A stretch of 24,397 bases of DNA from an uncultured Oscillospiraceae bacterium (GCA_902489475.1 CABUAH010000025.1:1-24397), one strand, 5' to 3'. Shown: positions 16,290-23,209, numbered from the stretch's first letter. Notes: generated by a model not told the origin, from the sequence alone. A program made the numbers and translations.

Positions 16290-16878
16290 TTTTACCTCCG
16301 AAATAATAATCTCTTGACTTTTGAGAAGCCCCTGTCGCTGAAGCCGACCGCTCCGCCAATTTTTCTGCAACTTCTTCAGCCTTGGATTTTGTTTCTCCTG
16401 CTCTCGGCTGACCCTCGCCGCCCTGCGGTTTAGGATCATTTTTATAGAGCTCCGTTTTAACCTTTTCCATAACGCTTTCCTCATGCTGTTTAAAAATAGC
16501 CGCTAAATCGTTCGCACCGTCTATAGTTTTTTGCTCATCCTCATTCAGAACGTTCCCGATAAGCTTGTCTATTTCCTCGTTTGAAAATCCGGCTTGAGTA
16601 AAAACAGATCTTGCCTTAACTGCATTAAGTTCAATTTTCGCCTGTTTCTTCAGATTTTTTGCTTCTTCAAGTGCTTTTTTGGTTTTTTCCTCATCAGACA
16701 ATTTTCCCTCTTCTAGCTTGTCATACTTTTCAGCTTTCTCCTTGAGAGTTTCATAATCAGACGGCGGTTCCTTTTCTTTTTTCGCCTTGCCTATATCGGC
16801 GGAGTTCTTGTTCAAAAGAGTGTCGATCTGCTCTTTTGTGGCATCAGGGAACAAACCTGTAATGTCTTCTCTTGTCAT
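16279..16878 (-). CDS. Capsid scaffolding protein (GP20/DUF4355-like)
   Basis: This 199-aa protein is very rich in Lys and Glu and almost wholly helical. It has a coiled-coil core (about 35-90, with YETLKEKAEKYDKLEEGKL) and a flexible Pro/Gly-rich stretch near 150-165 (KPQGGEGQPRAGE), ending in a basic helix and YYFGG. This is the typical composition of phage scaffolding proteins, which guide capsid assembly and then leave. A helix-forming GFSNEEIDKLIG motif is also common in the family. The gene lies before the decoration-like and capsid genes. Confidence 0.85.
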   Translation of the reverse strand: MTREDITGLFPDATKEQIDTLLNKNSADIGKAKKEKEPPSDYETLKEKAEKYDKLEEGKLSDEEKTKKALEEAKNLKKQAKIELNAVKARSVFTQAGFSNEEIDKLIGNVLNEDEQKTIDGANDLAAIFKQHEESVMEKVKTELYKNDPKPQGGEGQPRAGETKSKAEEVAEKLAERSASATGASQKSRDYYFGGKNDS

Positions 16879-16967
16879 ATTTTTTACCTTCCTTTCAACT
16901 TCGCTTTTTCTCGTGGTTGCGCCACCTGTTGACTGCTATTTCTCGCATAGCTGCAATATATCAAAAA

Positions 16968-17765
16968 TCATTGCCGCTTATGGACTTTGATTTTTAAACA
17001 ACATCTGCAATTAATTATTTCGCTCAGGTCAGCTCCTAAGCTATTATCCTGCGGAAACATCATTTTGTTTGTGCCTATAATAAACGGCTCATCAAGCTTC
17101 CTTATCTGACCGTTTGCTATAAGATGAGATTTTCTTGTTTTCTTGTCAATTACGCTGCACCACTCTTTATACTTATATCCCGACTGCTTTAAAGCTTCAA
17201 ACGCAGCTAAACTGCAAACGGCAAGCATTTCGTTGCGTGCAACAAATATAACGCTCTTTTTAAGCTCCTCATCTTTGTCAAAATCTCTTTCAGAAGGCTG
17301 AACTGCTTGATTCTTTCTTTCCTCACTGTTCCTTTTGTAAATATCACAGGTGCTTTCGATTATCTTTTTGCAAATCTCATCTGTATGCCTGCTTATCCAT
17401 TTTGCCGAAAATTCGCTTACCTCCGACTCAAAATCTTCATTGGTAAGCTCCGAGTTTACAAGCCTTACAAATTTATCAAAATACTCAACTACAAAAGACA
17501 GATATATTGCCTGTAAAACGTCCCTGTGATAAGGACTTTTTCGTTTGATATACTCATACATATCCTCTTTGCTTGCTTCGGCTTCATCAGTCTGCCATTT
17601 AAAGAACTCCCTCAACGCAGTTTTAAACTCTCTTATCATTTCAAGCCTTAGCTTAAACTGCTCATTAGAAATATCCATTACGCTAAGCCACACAGCATCT
17701 ATTTCATCAAACGCCGCAGTTTTACCCGAAATTACCTGTCCGAGCTGTCTGTCATTATCATTCAT
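16968..17765 (-). CDS. Minor head protein, SPP1 gp7/MuF family
   Basis: This 265-aa protein is shorter than many MuF proteins but carries the family's C-terminal core: EWCSVIDKKTRKSH, a GQIRKLDEPFIIG stretch, then FPQDNSLG and NCRC (the conserved Asn-Cys-Arg-Cys). The N-terminal part is helical. The family binds the portal and travels in the head in a few copies. Its start overlaps the portal stop by 8 bases, as in SPP1-type genomes. No toxin domain is fused at the C-terminus, as happens in some MuF proteins. Confidence 0.9.
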   Translation of the reverse strand: MNDNDRQLGQVISGKTAAFDEIDAVWLSVMDISNEQFKLRLEMIREFKTALREFFKWQTDEAEASKEDMYEYIKRKSPYHRDVLQAIYLSFVVEYFDKFVRLVNSELTNEDFESEVSEFSAKWISRHTDEICKKIIESTCDIYKRNSEERKNQAVQPSERDFDKDEELKKSVIFVARNEMLAVCSLAAFEALKQSGYKYKEWCSVIDKKTRKSHLIANGQIRKLDEPFIIGTNKMMFPQDNSLGADLSEIINCRCCLKIKVHKRQ

Positions 17766-19230
17766 CGCCGTTTGTCGCCTGTCTTGCGCTTATCGATTCA
17801 AGCGCCTTGACGATCCCGTTTTCTTCGGGAAGATATTTTTTTAAATACTCAGCGCTATCCGCCCAAACCTGCTGAGGGTCGGAAAACAGACCGCAGGTCG
17901 CTATCGCTGTTTTCGGGTGAATGCCTGAACTTAGCATTGTAGAGAGCGCCTGAGTTTTAGTAAGTATGTTGTCAGTTCGGTTTCTGGTAAATTTAACTTC
18001 AACATTTGATATATCAAGGTTCTTAACTTCCTTTGGAACTGCTGCGCTGTTTTTACATATTTCCAAAACATATTTCAAAAAGCTCTTTTCGGGATTATTA
18101 AACTGAAGCTCAAACGCTTTTGCATGACTCTCCGCCATCTGCCAACCCTGACCGATAATAAGAGCCTGACCGGTGTTTCCTCCCGCAGAAGCCTGACGAT
18201 CAGGCACTCCGGCGATAACAAGCATCGTCTGATATATATCATCCTTTGTTATCTGTGTCTGCGACTGGTCAAGCTGTTCAGAAAGTATTTTAATGCTCGC
18301 CTGTTTTCCCTCTCCCGAAACCGTCTGAATAGCTCCGTGCTGTTTTAGCTGTTCATATTCCTCTGAATTTATCTCACAGTTGTTAAACCAAATAAGAGCC
18401 TGTATAAACTGCTCGATTCCATCCATGCGGTTGGAATTTATGTTGTTAAGTTCGTCGCACAAACCGATAACAGGCTCAAATGCGCCCATTTTTGCGGAGT
18501 TATTTCGATATTCAAAAATAGGAATTCCTTTATACGCTCTGTTTCGGGATTCCTTTATAGCATAACTACCCGATTTTTCTTCAATTAACCAGTAATGATC
18601 ATAAGAATAAACATTTATCCTTCTACACTTAAGTTTTTTATTCTCGTCATAATTATCGCTGAACGTAATTCCCAAAACAGGACGTTCTCTGTAATCGCTG
18701 CTTTTTACTACAAATGTAGTTCTTGGATCAAGTATGTAAGTTTCAAAAACTTTCTTCGGATCATCTGCCTGAACGCATATCCTGTATCCTACTCCGCAGG
18801 TGAATATCCAATCCCCCAGCTCGACATCCTTTGCAGGCTTGTCATCGTTAAACATAAGCTGATTAAGCCCTACGATTCCCTTATCCTCAGCCTTGTTATC
18901 GGTATCGTTTATATCCTCGTCGCCTCGAGATATATACTGAACAGGCTCGCCAAACTGAAAACCGTTTTTAAAATTTTTAATTTCAAGAGCATGATTTTCA
19001 ACTATAGTGTTTTTTATCTCCGGTCTGATTTCCTTTACCCTGTCCAAAATGGGTTGTTTCCCTCTGACATAGTCATAAAGATAGCTTATCTGACCCCTGT
19101 TAAAATCATGCTGGCTCATTGCTTCCTTTACAGCCGTTAAAATAGTTTCGTCTATGAATTCCGTAACAGACACATATATATCTCTGCGTCCGAACAGATT
19201 ATTTTTAATATCACTAATCATATTAATCAA
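17758..19230 (-). CDS. Portal protein, SPP1 gp6 family
   Basis: This 490-aa protein forms the twelve-subunit DNA entry ring at one head vertex. Supporting features are the N-terminal DYVRGKQPILDR region, GFQFGEPVQYIS, the FIQALIWFNNCE helix, and the GVPDRQASAGGNTGQALI stretch near residue 350, all typical of the SPP1-type portal family. Length is close to SPP1 gp6 (about 500 aa). I prefer the TTG at 19230 as start, because AAAGGGTGAG ends 5 bases before it. The first ATG (19221) is 14 bases from that site. A strong terminator lies just upstream, so expression may need readthrough or an unidentified promoter. Confidence 0.93.
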   Translation of the reverse strand: MINMISDIKNNLFGRRDIYVSVTEFIDETILTAVKEAMSQHDFNRGQISYLYDYVRGKQPILDRVKEIRPEIKNTIVENHALEIKNFKNGFQFGEPVQYISRGDEDINDTDNKAEDKGIVGLNQLMFNDDKPAKDVELGDWIFTCGVGYRICVQADDPKKVFETYILDPRTTFVVKSSDYRERPVLGITFSDNYDENKKLKCRRINVYSYDHYWLIEEKSGSYAIKESRNRAYKGIPIFEYRNNSAKMGAFEPVIGLCDELNNINSNRMDGIEQFIQALIWFNNCEINSEEYEQLKQHGAIQTVSGEGKQASIKILSEQLDQSQTQITKDDIYQTMLVIAGVPDRQASAGGNTGQALIIGQGWQMAESHAKAFELQFNNPEKSFLKYVLEICKNSAAVPKEVKNLDISNVEVKFTRNRTDNILTKTQALSTMLSSGIHPKTAIATCGLFSDPQQVWADSAEYLKKYLPEENGIVKALESISARQATNGDE

Positions 19231-19253
19231 TATATCTCACCCTTTTACAAAAT

Positions 19254-19296
19254 AAAAAATGCCGACTGATCTTGACTAAAATCAAGAACAATCGGC
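19254..19296 (-). terminator. Rho-independent terminator inside the late operon
   Basis: On the minus strand GCCGATTGTTCTTGA can pair with TCAAGATCAGTCGGC. Of 15 positions, 14 pair, with one G-U and one T-T mismatch. The loop is 6 bases and ATTTTTTATT follows. It lies 24 bases before the portal start, an odd place for a full terminator in a late operon. It fits as the end of the short unit that starts at the promoter near 19650. Confidence 0.8.
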
Positions 19297-19320
19297 ACTT
19301 GGCTCTATGGCTCTGGGCTC
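19294..19320 (-). repeat. GAGCC 7/8-mer repeat, copy 1
   Basis: Three GAGCC units are spaced by 2 and 3 bases on the minus strand. The 27-base block matches another block at 21414-21440 at 20 of 27 positions and in the same orientation. The pair flanks the terL/zinc-ribbon/RNA segment. Confidence 0.55.
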
Positions 19321-19333
19321 AATAATTAAATAA

Positions 19334-19459
19334 GTGGCGTCGCCACGTCATGAGGCAAGTGAACGAGTGGCGAATCCACTTAGGATTTCAGTAGGGGATT
19401 TAAGCCCCTACTGAAAGACGTAGATGACCGCCGCCTAAGAGGCGGGGACATTCGTTCAC
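19334..19459 (-). ncRNA. Candidate structured RNA between zinc-ribbon gene and portal
   Basis: The stretch is GC-rich against an AT-rich background and can fold as a closed multi-branch RNA. An 8-bp closing stem (TCGTTCAC 452-459 with GTGAACGA 359-366, in plus coordinates offset by 19000) encloses three hairpins: CCGCC/GGCGG (431-445), a perfect 12-bp stem TTTCAGTAGGGG/CCCCTACTGAAA with 7-base loop (386-416), and AGTGG/CCACT (366-380). A further hairpin, GTGG/CCAC within a 13-base palindrome, lies at 334-346. ACGTC (417-421) can also pair with GACGT (346-350), a possible pseudoknot. It starts 2 bases after the zinc-ribbon stop codon and is followed by a terminator, so it is probably transcribed on the minus strand. 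No reading frame explains the pairing. The identity is unknown; an IS605/HEARO-type element RNA is one possibility. Confidence 0.6.
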
Positions 19460-19461
19460 GG

Positions 19462-19626
19462 TTATTTTTTATTTACGTAGCTTAATCTGCTTAAATCTAT
19501 TTTAACGCTTCCCTTATGCGATTTACAGTACGGATATATAATTCCTGAAGCAGTATCTTCCGCTTCAAGAAGCTTCTTTTTTATCCCTGCTTTTTTGCAT
19601 ATAGGACAAATAATATCTACTTTCAT
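19462..19626 (-). CDS. 54-aa zinc-ribbon protein (Com-like / Cys-rich KTR-like)
   Basis: This small gene encodes 54 residues starting MKVDIICPIC. A CPIC pair at 7-10 and a YPYCKSHKG segment at 32-39 provide three Cys and one His, a plausible zinc site. A basic patch (KKAGIKKKLL) lies between them and a basic tail (VNKK) at the end. Small zinc ribbons of this kind (Com of phage Mu, and Cys-rich KTR proteins of Bacillota phages) bind nucleic acid; Mu Com binds a stem-loop in the mom mRNA. AGAGAGG stands 7 bases before the ATG, and its own promoter lies about 20 bases further up. It directly precedes the structured RNA candidate. Family membership is by motif only. Confidence 0.8.
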   Translation of the reverse strand: MKVDIICPICKKAGIKKKLLEAEDTASGIIYPYCKSHKGSVKIDLSRLSYVNKK

Positions 19627-19646
19627 ATACTACCTCTCTTAAACTT

Positions 19647-19674
19647 ATTATACACCCGTTTTTATGATTTGCAA
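19647..19674 (-). promoter_or_regulatory. Sigma-A-type promoter for the zinc-ribbon/RNA unit
   Basis: The minus strand has TTGCAA (19669-19674), a 16-base spacer and a perfect TATAAT (19647-19652), about 20 bases before the zinc-ribbon ATG. It lies downstream of the terL stop, giving this unit transcription that does not depend on the terminase operon. Confidence 0.75.
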
Positions 19675-19734
19675 CAAAATTCAATGTAGAAAAACATACG
19701 TTTTATTTGAATCTTTTCCGTCGATATGCACATA

Positions 19735-21426
19735 TCAAAACGGTCTGTCTAAAATCGTGACCTTAGCTCCCATACTGCTCATAAATTCAACTAACTGCGC
19801 CAAGCTGTCGGCAGCGTCATCGTGCTTGTTTTTACCCGTAATAAGAAATCCGAACAGCTCCTTGAGCGCCCGTTTGTATTCCGTACTCGCTCCTGAATCG
19901 CTTCTGAAGTACATCTTCTTAATATCGGGAGCAACTTGGATTATCTTTGACACCTTACTCTTTTTAGTAGATGCTTTCTTGCTTGACAGATTTATTTTTA
20001 TTCTTTGGTTTCTAAGCTCGCGGTCGATATTCTTCATGTACAAATCTCCACCGTTATTTCCTTCAAACCTGCATTGCTGAACATTATGCTCCTTGATCTT
20101 CATACAGACCAACGGCTCGGTTACTTCCTTATCGCCTTTATCAAAAACCCAGTCATGTATATAAACAGCTTCTCCGTAAATGTAAGCTATCGGCATACTG
20201 AGCGAATCCCCTCCACCAAACGCAACATCACAAGCCGCCATTATTCTGTCAGGCTCACCTTCGGGGAGTGTTCCGTTATAAAAAACCATTTCATCTTTCG
20301 GAAATAATATTCCCTCACGCTCATACGGTTCGCCCATGTATTTTGCACACCATGTAGCGTTATCAATGCTGTTTCTCATGTCATGATAATACTCCGTGCT
20401 GAATCCAAGTCCATAAGGATAATCAAAATTGCTCTTGTCATTTTCATCAAGAGCCGGAATAATGCGAAACCGTACCCTGTCGCTTCCCTCATACTGCCTT
20501 TCAAGTCTGCCTATAACATCATTTACACTCCACCTTGTACCGATATGAAGCTCCTTAGCACCGTCCTTTTTTCTGTCCTTAAGCTGATTTAAGTATGCAT
20601 TGTATTTATTATCAAGCCTCTGAGGATTTAACGCCTCTTCCAAGTCCTCAATAATATCATCAACATACAGCAACCAGCCAACTTCGACCGCTCCTGTAAG
20701 TGTTCCGCTTATACTTCGGCAAGTGAGAGTCGGGAAACGCCTTTTCTTGTTTATATCAATAGTTTCATTTTTCGCTGACGTGTTTGCGATCTGACAACCC
20801 GGAAACACGTCATGCCACAAGTACTCCTCGTTTTGGATTATCCCGTATATCTCGCTGTAAAATCCCTCCGTCAGCTTATCGCTGTGACCTGACATTAAAT
20901 TTGCAAGATCGGGGTGTCTTCCCATTATCCAAGTTACAAAGAATATGCCAAGCGTTGATTTACCTACTCTCGGCGGCAGGCTTACCGCAAGCAAATCAAG
21001 CTTGCCGTCCTCTAAATCCTGCAAATCGTCAACTACCGTTTTTAAAACCTTTTCTCTTGGTATATAAAACTTCTTTTTAGGCTCTCTGTCCCATTCGATA
21101 TAATACAGATAATATTCAAAACTATCATATGCCAAAAACAGAGCCGTCTTTTTTGCTAACTCATAATACTTGATAGCCTGTTTTGTATCATCAATCGCAA
21201 GCTGTTTTCGTCTTTCGTTTGCAAGCTTATATACCGACTTTGCGTTATCGTACGCTAGGGAAACGCAATCAAATTCTCCGCTGTCCTTTAGCAAGCGGCA
21301 CAGGTCAAAATAATCGCTTAAGTCCTGGTAGCTTTTTAAACCCTTAATCTTTCTCTTTTCAATCAACTCTGAAATTAACAAAAAATAAGCCTCCTTACTT
21401 TCAAAGTAAAAAGGCTCACGGCTCAT
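19735..21426 (-). CDS. terL: Terminase large subunit
   Basis: This 563-aa protein is the packaging motor ATPase and nuclease. Walker A is PPRVGKST (151-158), Walker B is LLYVDD (252-257), and GTRWS (296-300) fits the coupling motif. The RNase-H-like nuclease has acidic residues at D400 (AACDVAF), E455 (FEGNNGG) and D536/D537/D540 (KHDDAADS). Length is normal. The first ATG lacks a good ribosome site and lies inside a GAGCC repeat. A TTG at codon 16 (21379-21381) has AAGGAGG 8 bases before it, so the real protein may be 548 aa. It starts 39 bases after the resolvase stop. Confidence 0.95.
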   Translation of the reverse strand: MSREPFYFESKEAYFLLISELIEKRKIKGLKSYQDLSDYFDLCRLLKDSGEFDCVSLAYDNAKSVYKLANERRKQLAIDDTKQAIKYYELAKKTALFLAYDSFEYYLYYIEWDREPKKKFYIPREKVLKTVVDDLQDLEDGKLDLLAVSLPPRVGKSTLGIFFVTWIMGRHPDLANLMSGHSDKLTEGFYSEIYGIIQNEEYLWHDVFPGCQIANTSAKNETIDINKKRRFPTLTCRSISGTLTGAVEVGWLLYVDDIIEDLEEALNPQRLDNKYNAYLNQLKDRKKDGAKELHIGTRWSVNDVIGRLERQYEGSDRVRFRIIPALDENDKSNFDYPYGLGFSTEYYHDMRNSIDNATWCAKYMGEPYEREGILFPKDEMVFYNGTLPEGEPDRIMAACDVAFGGGDSLSMPIAYIYGEAVYIHDWVFDKGDKEVTEPLVCMKIKEHNVQQCRFEGNNGGDLYMKNIDRELRNQRIKINLSSKKASTKKSKVSKIIQVAPDIKKMYFRSDSGASTEYKRALKELFGFLITGKNKHDDAADSLAQLVEFMSSMGAKVTILDRPF

Positions 21427-21440
21427 TGACTCTTGGCTCT
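21414..21440 (-). repeat. GAGCC 7/8-mer repeat, copy 2
   Basis: Four GAGCC-like units (one is GAGTC) are spaced by 2, 3 and 2 bases on the minus strand. The block overlaps the first possible terL start codon and matches the block at 19294-19320 at 20 of 27 positions. Confidence 0.55.
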
Positions 21441-21465
21441 GTATAAATCTGAATAAACCTGTATA

Positions 21466-22041
21466 TTAAAACAATCCGTTTTCTGCTTTATATTTATTTA
21501 CAGCGTTATAGTATGTGTTTCGCTTAAGTCCCAAGACTTGCATAGCATAGCTGTTTTTTATCTTGCCCTCTAAAACTTCCTTGTAAACCTCTGCGAATTT
21601 ATCCATATCAACTTCAATAGGCTTGCGCCCCTTATATTTTCCCTGAGCTTTTGCAACGGCTATTCCCTCTTTTTGCCTTTGCAGTATGTTTTCCCTTTCG
21701 AGCTCAGCAAGTGCAGCAAAAACCGTCAGCATAAATTTTCCTTGAGGAGTAGTCGTATCTATGCTTTCCTTTTGCGATATGAATTCCACGCCTTTATCCT
21801 TGAATTTCTCAACTATGTTAAGCAAATCAGCCGTGCTTCTCGCCATTCTTGATATAGACTCAACAACGACCATATCTCCTTCTCTTATATATTCCATGAG
21901 ATTATTAAGCTCAGGACGGTTTCTGTTCTTACCGCTCATCTTATCAATAAATACCTTTTCAACTCCAAGCTGCTGCATTATAACCTCTTGTCTTGCGATA
22001 TTCTGCTCCTCCGTAGAAACTCTTATATAGCCTATTTTCAC
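21466..22041 (-). CDS. Small serine recombinase (resolvase/invertase)
   Basis: This 191-aa protein has the full resolvase fold: catalytic S9 in YIRVSTEEQN, the paired arginines R65 and R68 in SISRMARS, the E-helix LAELERENILQRQKEGI (111-127), the GKYKGRKP arm (134-141), and a C-terminal helix-turn-helix (about 160-185, SYAMQVLGLKRNTYYNA). Such enzymes exchange strands at short dyad sites through a serine link to DNA. The start is GTG with AAAGGAGG 8 bases before it. It has its own strong promoter and sits between terS and terL, an unusual place. The non-coding stretch just upstream carries res-like repeats. It is not the large serine integrase type. Confidence 0.93.
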   Translation of the reverse strand: MKIGYIRVSTEEQNIARQEVIMQQLGVEKVFIDKMSGKNRNRPELNNLMEYIREGDMVVVESISRMARSTADLLNIVEKFKDKGVEFISQKESIDTTTPQGKFMLTVFAALAELERENILQRQKEGIAVAKAQGKYKGRKPIEVDMDKFAEVYKEVLEGKIKNSYAMQVLGLKRNTYYNAVNKYKAENGLF

Positions 22042-22063
22042 TATAAACGCCTCCTTTGTTTAT

Positions 22064-22092
22064 AATATACCACAAATAAAAACATTTGTCAA
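22064..22092 (-). promoter_or_regulatory. Sigma-A promoter of the resolvase gene
   Basis: On the minus strand a perfect TTGACA (22087-22092), a 17-base spacer and TATATT (22064-22069) give a near-consensus promoter about 23 bases before the GTG start. It shows the gene is not expressed only with the late genes. Confidence 0.85.
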
Positions 22093-22166
22093 TCACTTTT
22101 TAAATAAATATATTTACAAACATACAGGGCTTTTTATTTTTTTCGGCATTAACACTACTGAGTAAG

Positions 22167-22196
22167 TCCCCCTATTCATTCCATATAGAGTGGGGA
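22167..22196. repeat. GC-rich imperfect inverted repeat
   Basis: TCCCC/GGGGA and CTAT/ATAG form a bulged hairpin in an otherwise AT-rich stretch, followed by a G-rich run to 22202. It could mark a packaging site or the edge of the resolvase cassette. The rest of 22093-22212 shows nothing I can assign. Confidence 0.4.
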
Positions 22197-22212
22197 GGTG
22201 GGTTGTTATATA

Positions 22213-22335
22213 GTTTGTTTAAAGTATACTCTAAATAAACAAATATAAAATAAGTATTGCTGTTTGTTTAGAGTTGAATTTTCATTCAAATAAACTATGC
22301 TATTTAAAAAATAATACTGAATATCTTAAACAAAC
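22213..22335. repeat. Res-like recombination site: three sub-site repeats
   Basis: Half-sites resembling GTTTRTTTA occur as inverted pairs. Sub-site A (22213-22240) is 28 bp, almost palindromic around GTATAC, with 24 of 28 positions symmetric. Sub-site B (22262-22295) is 34 bp, with GTTTGTTTA at one end and AAATAAAC at the other. A third, more degenerate part (about 22301-22335) ends in TTAAACAAAC. The A-B gap is 21 bp and the centres are 52 bp apart, close to five helical turns. The Tn3/gamma-delta res has sub-sites of 28, 34 and 25 bp with similar spacing. Sub-site A is nearest the resolvase gene, the reverse of gamma-delta. Confidence 0.68.
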
Positions 22336-22340
22336 AAAAA

Positions 22341-22880
22341 TTAGTCAGCTTTGTCCGTATCTATAACCTCCGTTCCCTCAAGAAGCCTTGTTTTGATTTC
22401 TTCTTCGGTAGCTCCCTCGCCCATTGGATTGCGTGCTGTCAATACAGTTTCGGTCTGATCTTTCATGCCGTAGTAGTTCTTTGCCCTGAAGATATACGCA
22501 ACCGGATTGAGCTTGTTTTTGATGAGCAAATCGGCATCAAAAGCAGATAAAAATTCCTTAGCTTTTTTAATGATGTCGGCAGTCTCTCTGCTGAATCCTT
22601 GCCTTATACCGTTTTCTATATCCCAAAAACCGCTTCGCGTATATCCTGTACACAAGACCATTTTCTCAACTGTCGGCGTCTGATCTGTTTCTGCACAGAT
22701 CAAGAAAAATTCGGAAAGCCTACTCTCAAGCTCCTCATCTGATTTAACTTTTGTACGGCCCATTTCCCAAAAGCGACGAACATTGTTGTTGATCTCTCGA
22801 TAAAGCTTCTTCTCTTCAGGAGTTTGAGGATCACGTTTAAGGTTAGGAAGATTAGGATTATTAAGCTTACCCTTAGGCAT
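22341..22880 (-). CDS. terS: Terminase small subunit
   Basis: This 179-aa protein should recognise phage DNA and pass it to the large subunit. A helical N-terminal part with a helix-turn-helix-like stretch (about 68-90, TPTVEKMVLCTGYTRSGFWD) is followed by a helix and the segment NPVAYIFRAKNYYGMKDQTE (about 122-141), a recognisable block of the gp3-type small terminases. The C-terminus is acidic. It overlaps the upstream small gene by 8 bases. It is separated from terL by the resolvase cassette, whereas the two are normally adjacent. Confidence 0.85.
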   Translation of the reverse strand: MPKGKLNNPNLPNLKRDPQTPEEKKLYREINNNVRRFWEMGRTKVKSDEELESRLSEFFLICAETDQTPTVEKMVLCTGYTRSGFWDIENGIRQGFSRETADIIKKAKEFLSAFDADLLIKNKLNPVAYIFRAKNYYGMKDQTETVLTARNPMGEGATEEEIKTRLLEGTEVIDTDKAD

Positions 22881-23094
22881 TACCCTCGCCTCCTAAATTA
22901 TATTTATCTGCCAGCTCGGCGGTGACACGTTCAAAGTTGACTAAGTATTTAAGATACCTGTGAGTGTCCTTAGGCGAAAGCCTATTAAGATTCTTTGAAG
23001 CCAATACTACGCTGTCTGCGTATTTATTGTGTAGATCTACAAGCCTGCTGTCACGCATGAGCCTGAAGAAATGAATTATAGAATAAAAAGACAT
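22873..23094 (-). CDS. Hypothetical small protein at the head of the late operon
   Basis: This 73-aa, basic, helical protein has an aromatic N-terminus (SFYSIIHFF) and a SRLVDLHNKYADSVVLASKN helix. I recognise no family. It is the first gene after the late promoter candidate, has GGAGG 6 bases before its ATG, and overlaps terS by 8 bases, so it is very likely real and co-translated with terS. It may help packaging; that is inference from position only. Confidence 0.7.
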   Translation of the reverse strand: MSFYSIIHFFRLMRDSRLVDLHNKYADSVVLASKNLNRLSPKDTHRYLKYLVNFERVTAELADKYNLGGEGNA

Positions 23095-23128
23095 GATATA
23101 CCTCCATAATGTACTTTGATATAATTAG

Positions 23129-23161
23129 ATTATAATACATAAAATCGGGACATATGGGACA
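23129..23161 (-). promoter_or_regulatory. Late operon promoter candidate with 9-bp direct repeat at -35
   Basis: On the minus strand a perfect TATAAT (23129-23134) stands about 35 bases before the first late gene. The -35 position (about 23152-23157) has no TTGACA-like sequence. Instead TGTCCC occurs twice with a 9-base period (23147-23161). A good -10, missing -35 and repeat over the -35 is the layout of an activator-dependent promoter, as in phage late promoters. Confidence 0.6.
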
Positions 23162-23209
23162 AACTTAAAGAAGTTTAAAAATGATAATTTTGTGATATAA
23201 AATCAAGGG

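Noticed and set aside
16290..16484. Upstream extension of the decoration-like gene to a 169-aa protein.
   Set aside because: The extra part is the scaffold gene read in another frame, is extremely basic, and the GGAGG site points to the ATG at 16289.
18595..19140. 181-codon plus-strand open frame opposite the portal gene.
   Set aside because: It lies wholly antisense to a clear portal gene and shows no recognisable protein pattern or ribosome site.
19691..19704. Terminator after terL (AAAAC/GTTTT with T run).
   Set aside because: The stem is 5 bp and nearly all A-T; too weak to call.
22130..22170. Tn3-family terminal inverted repeat (the minus strand begins GGGGGACT here).
   Set aside because: The match is limited to the leading G run, and no inverted partner or transposase is found on the other side of the resolvase.
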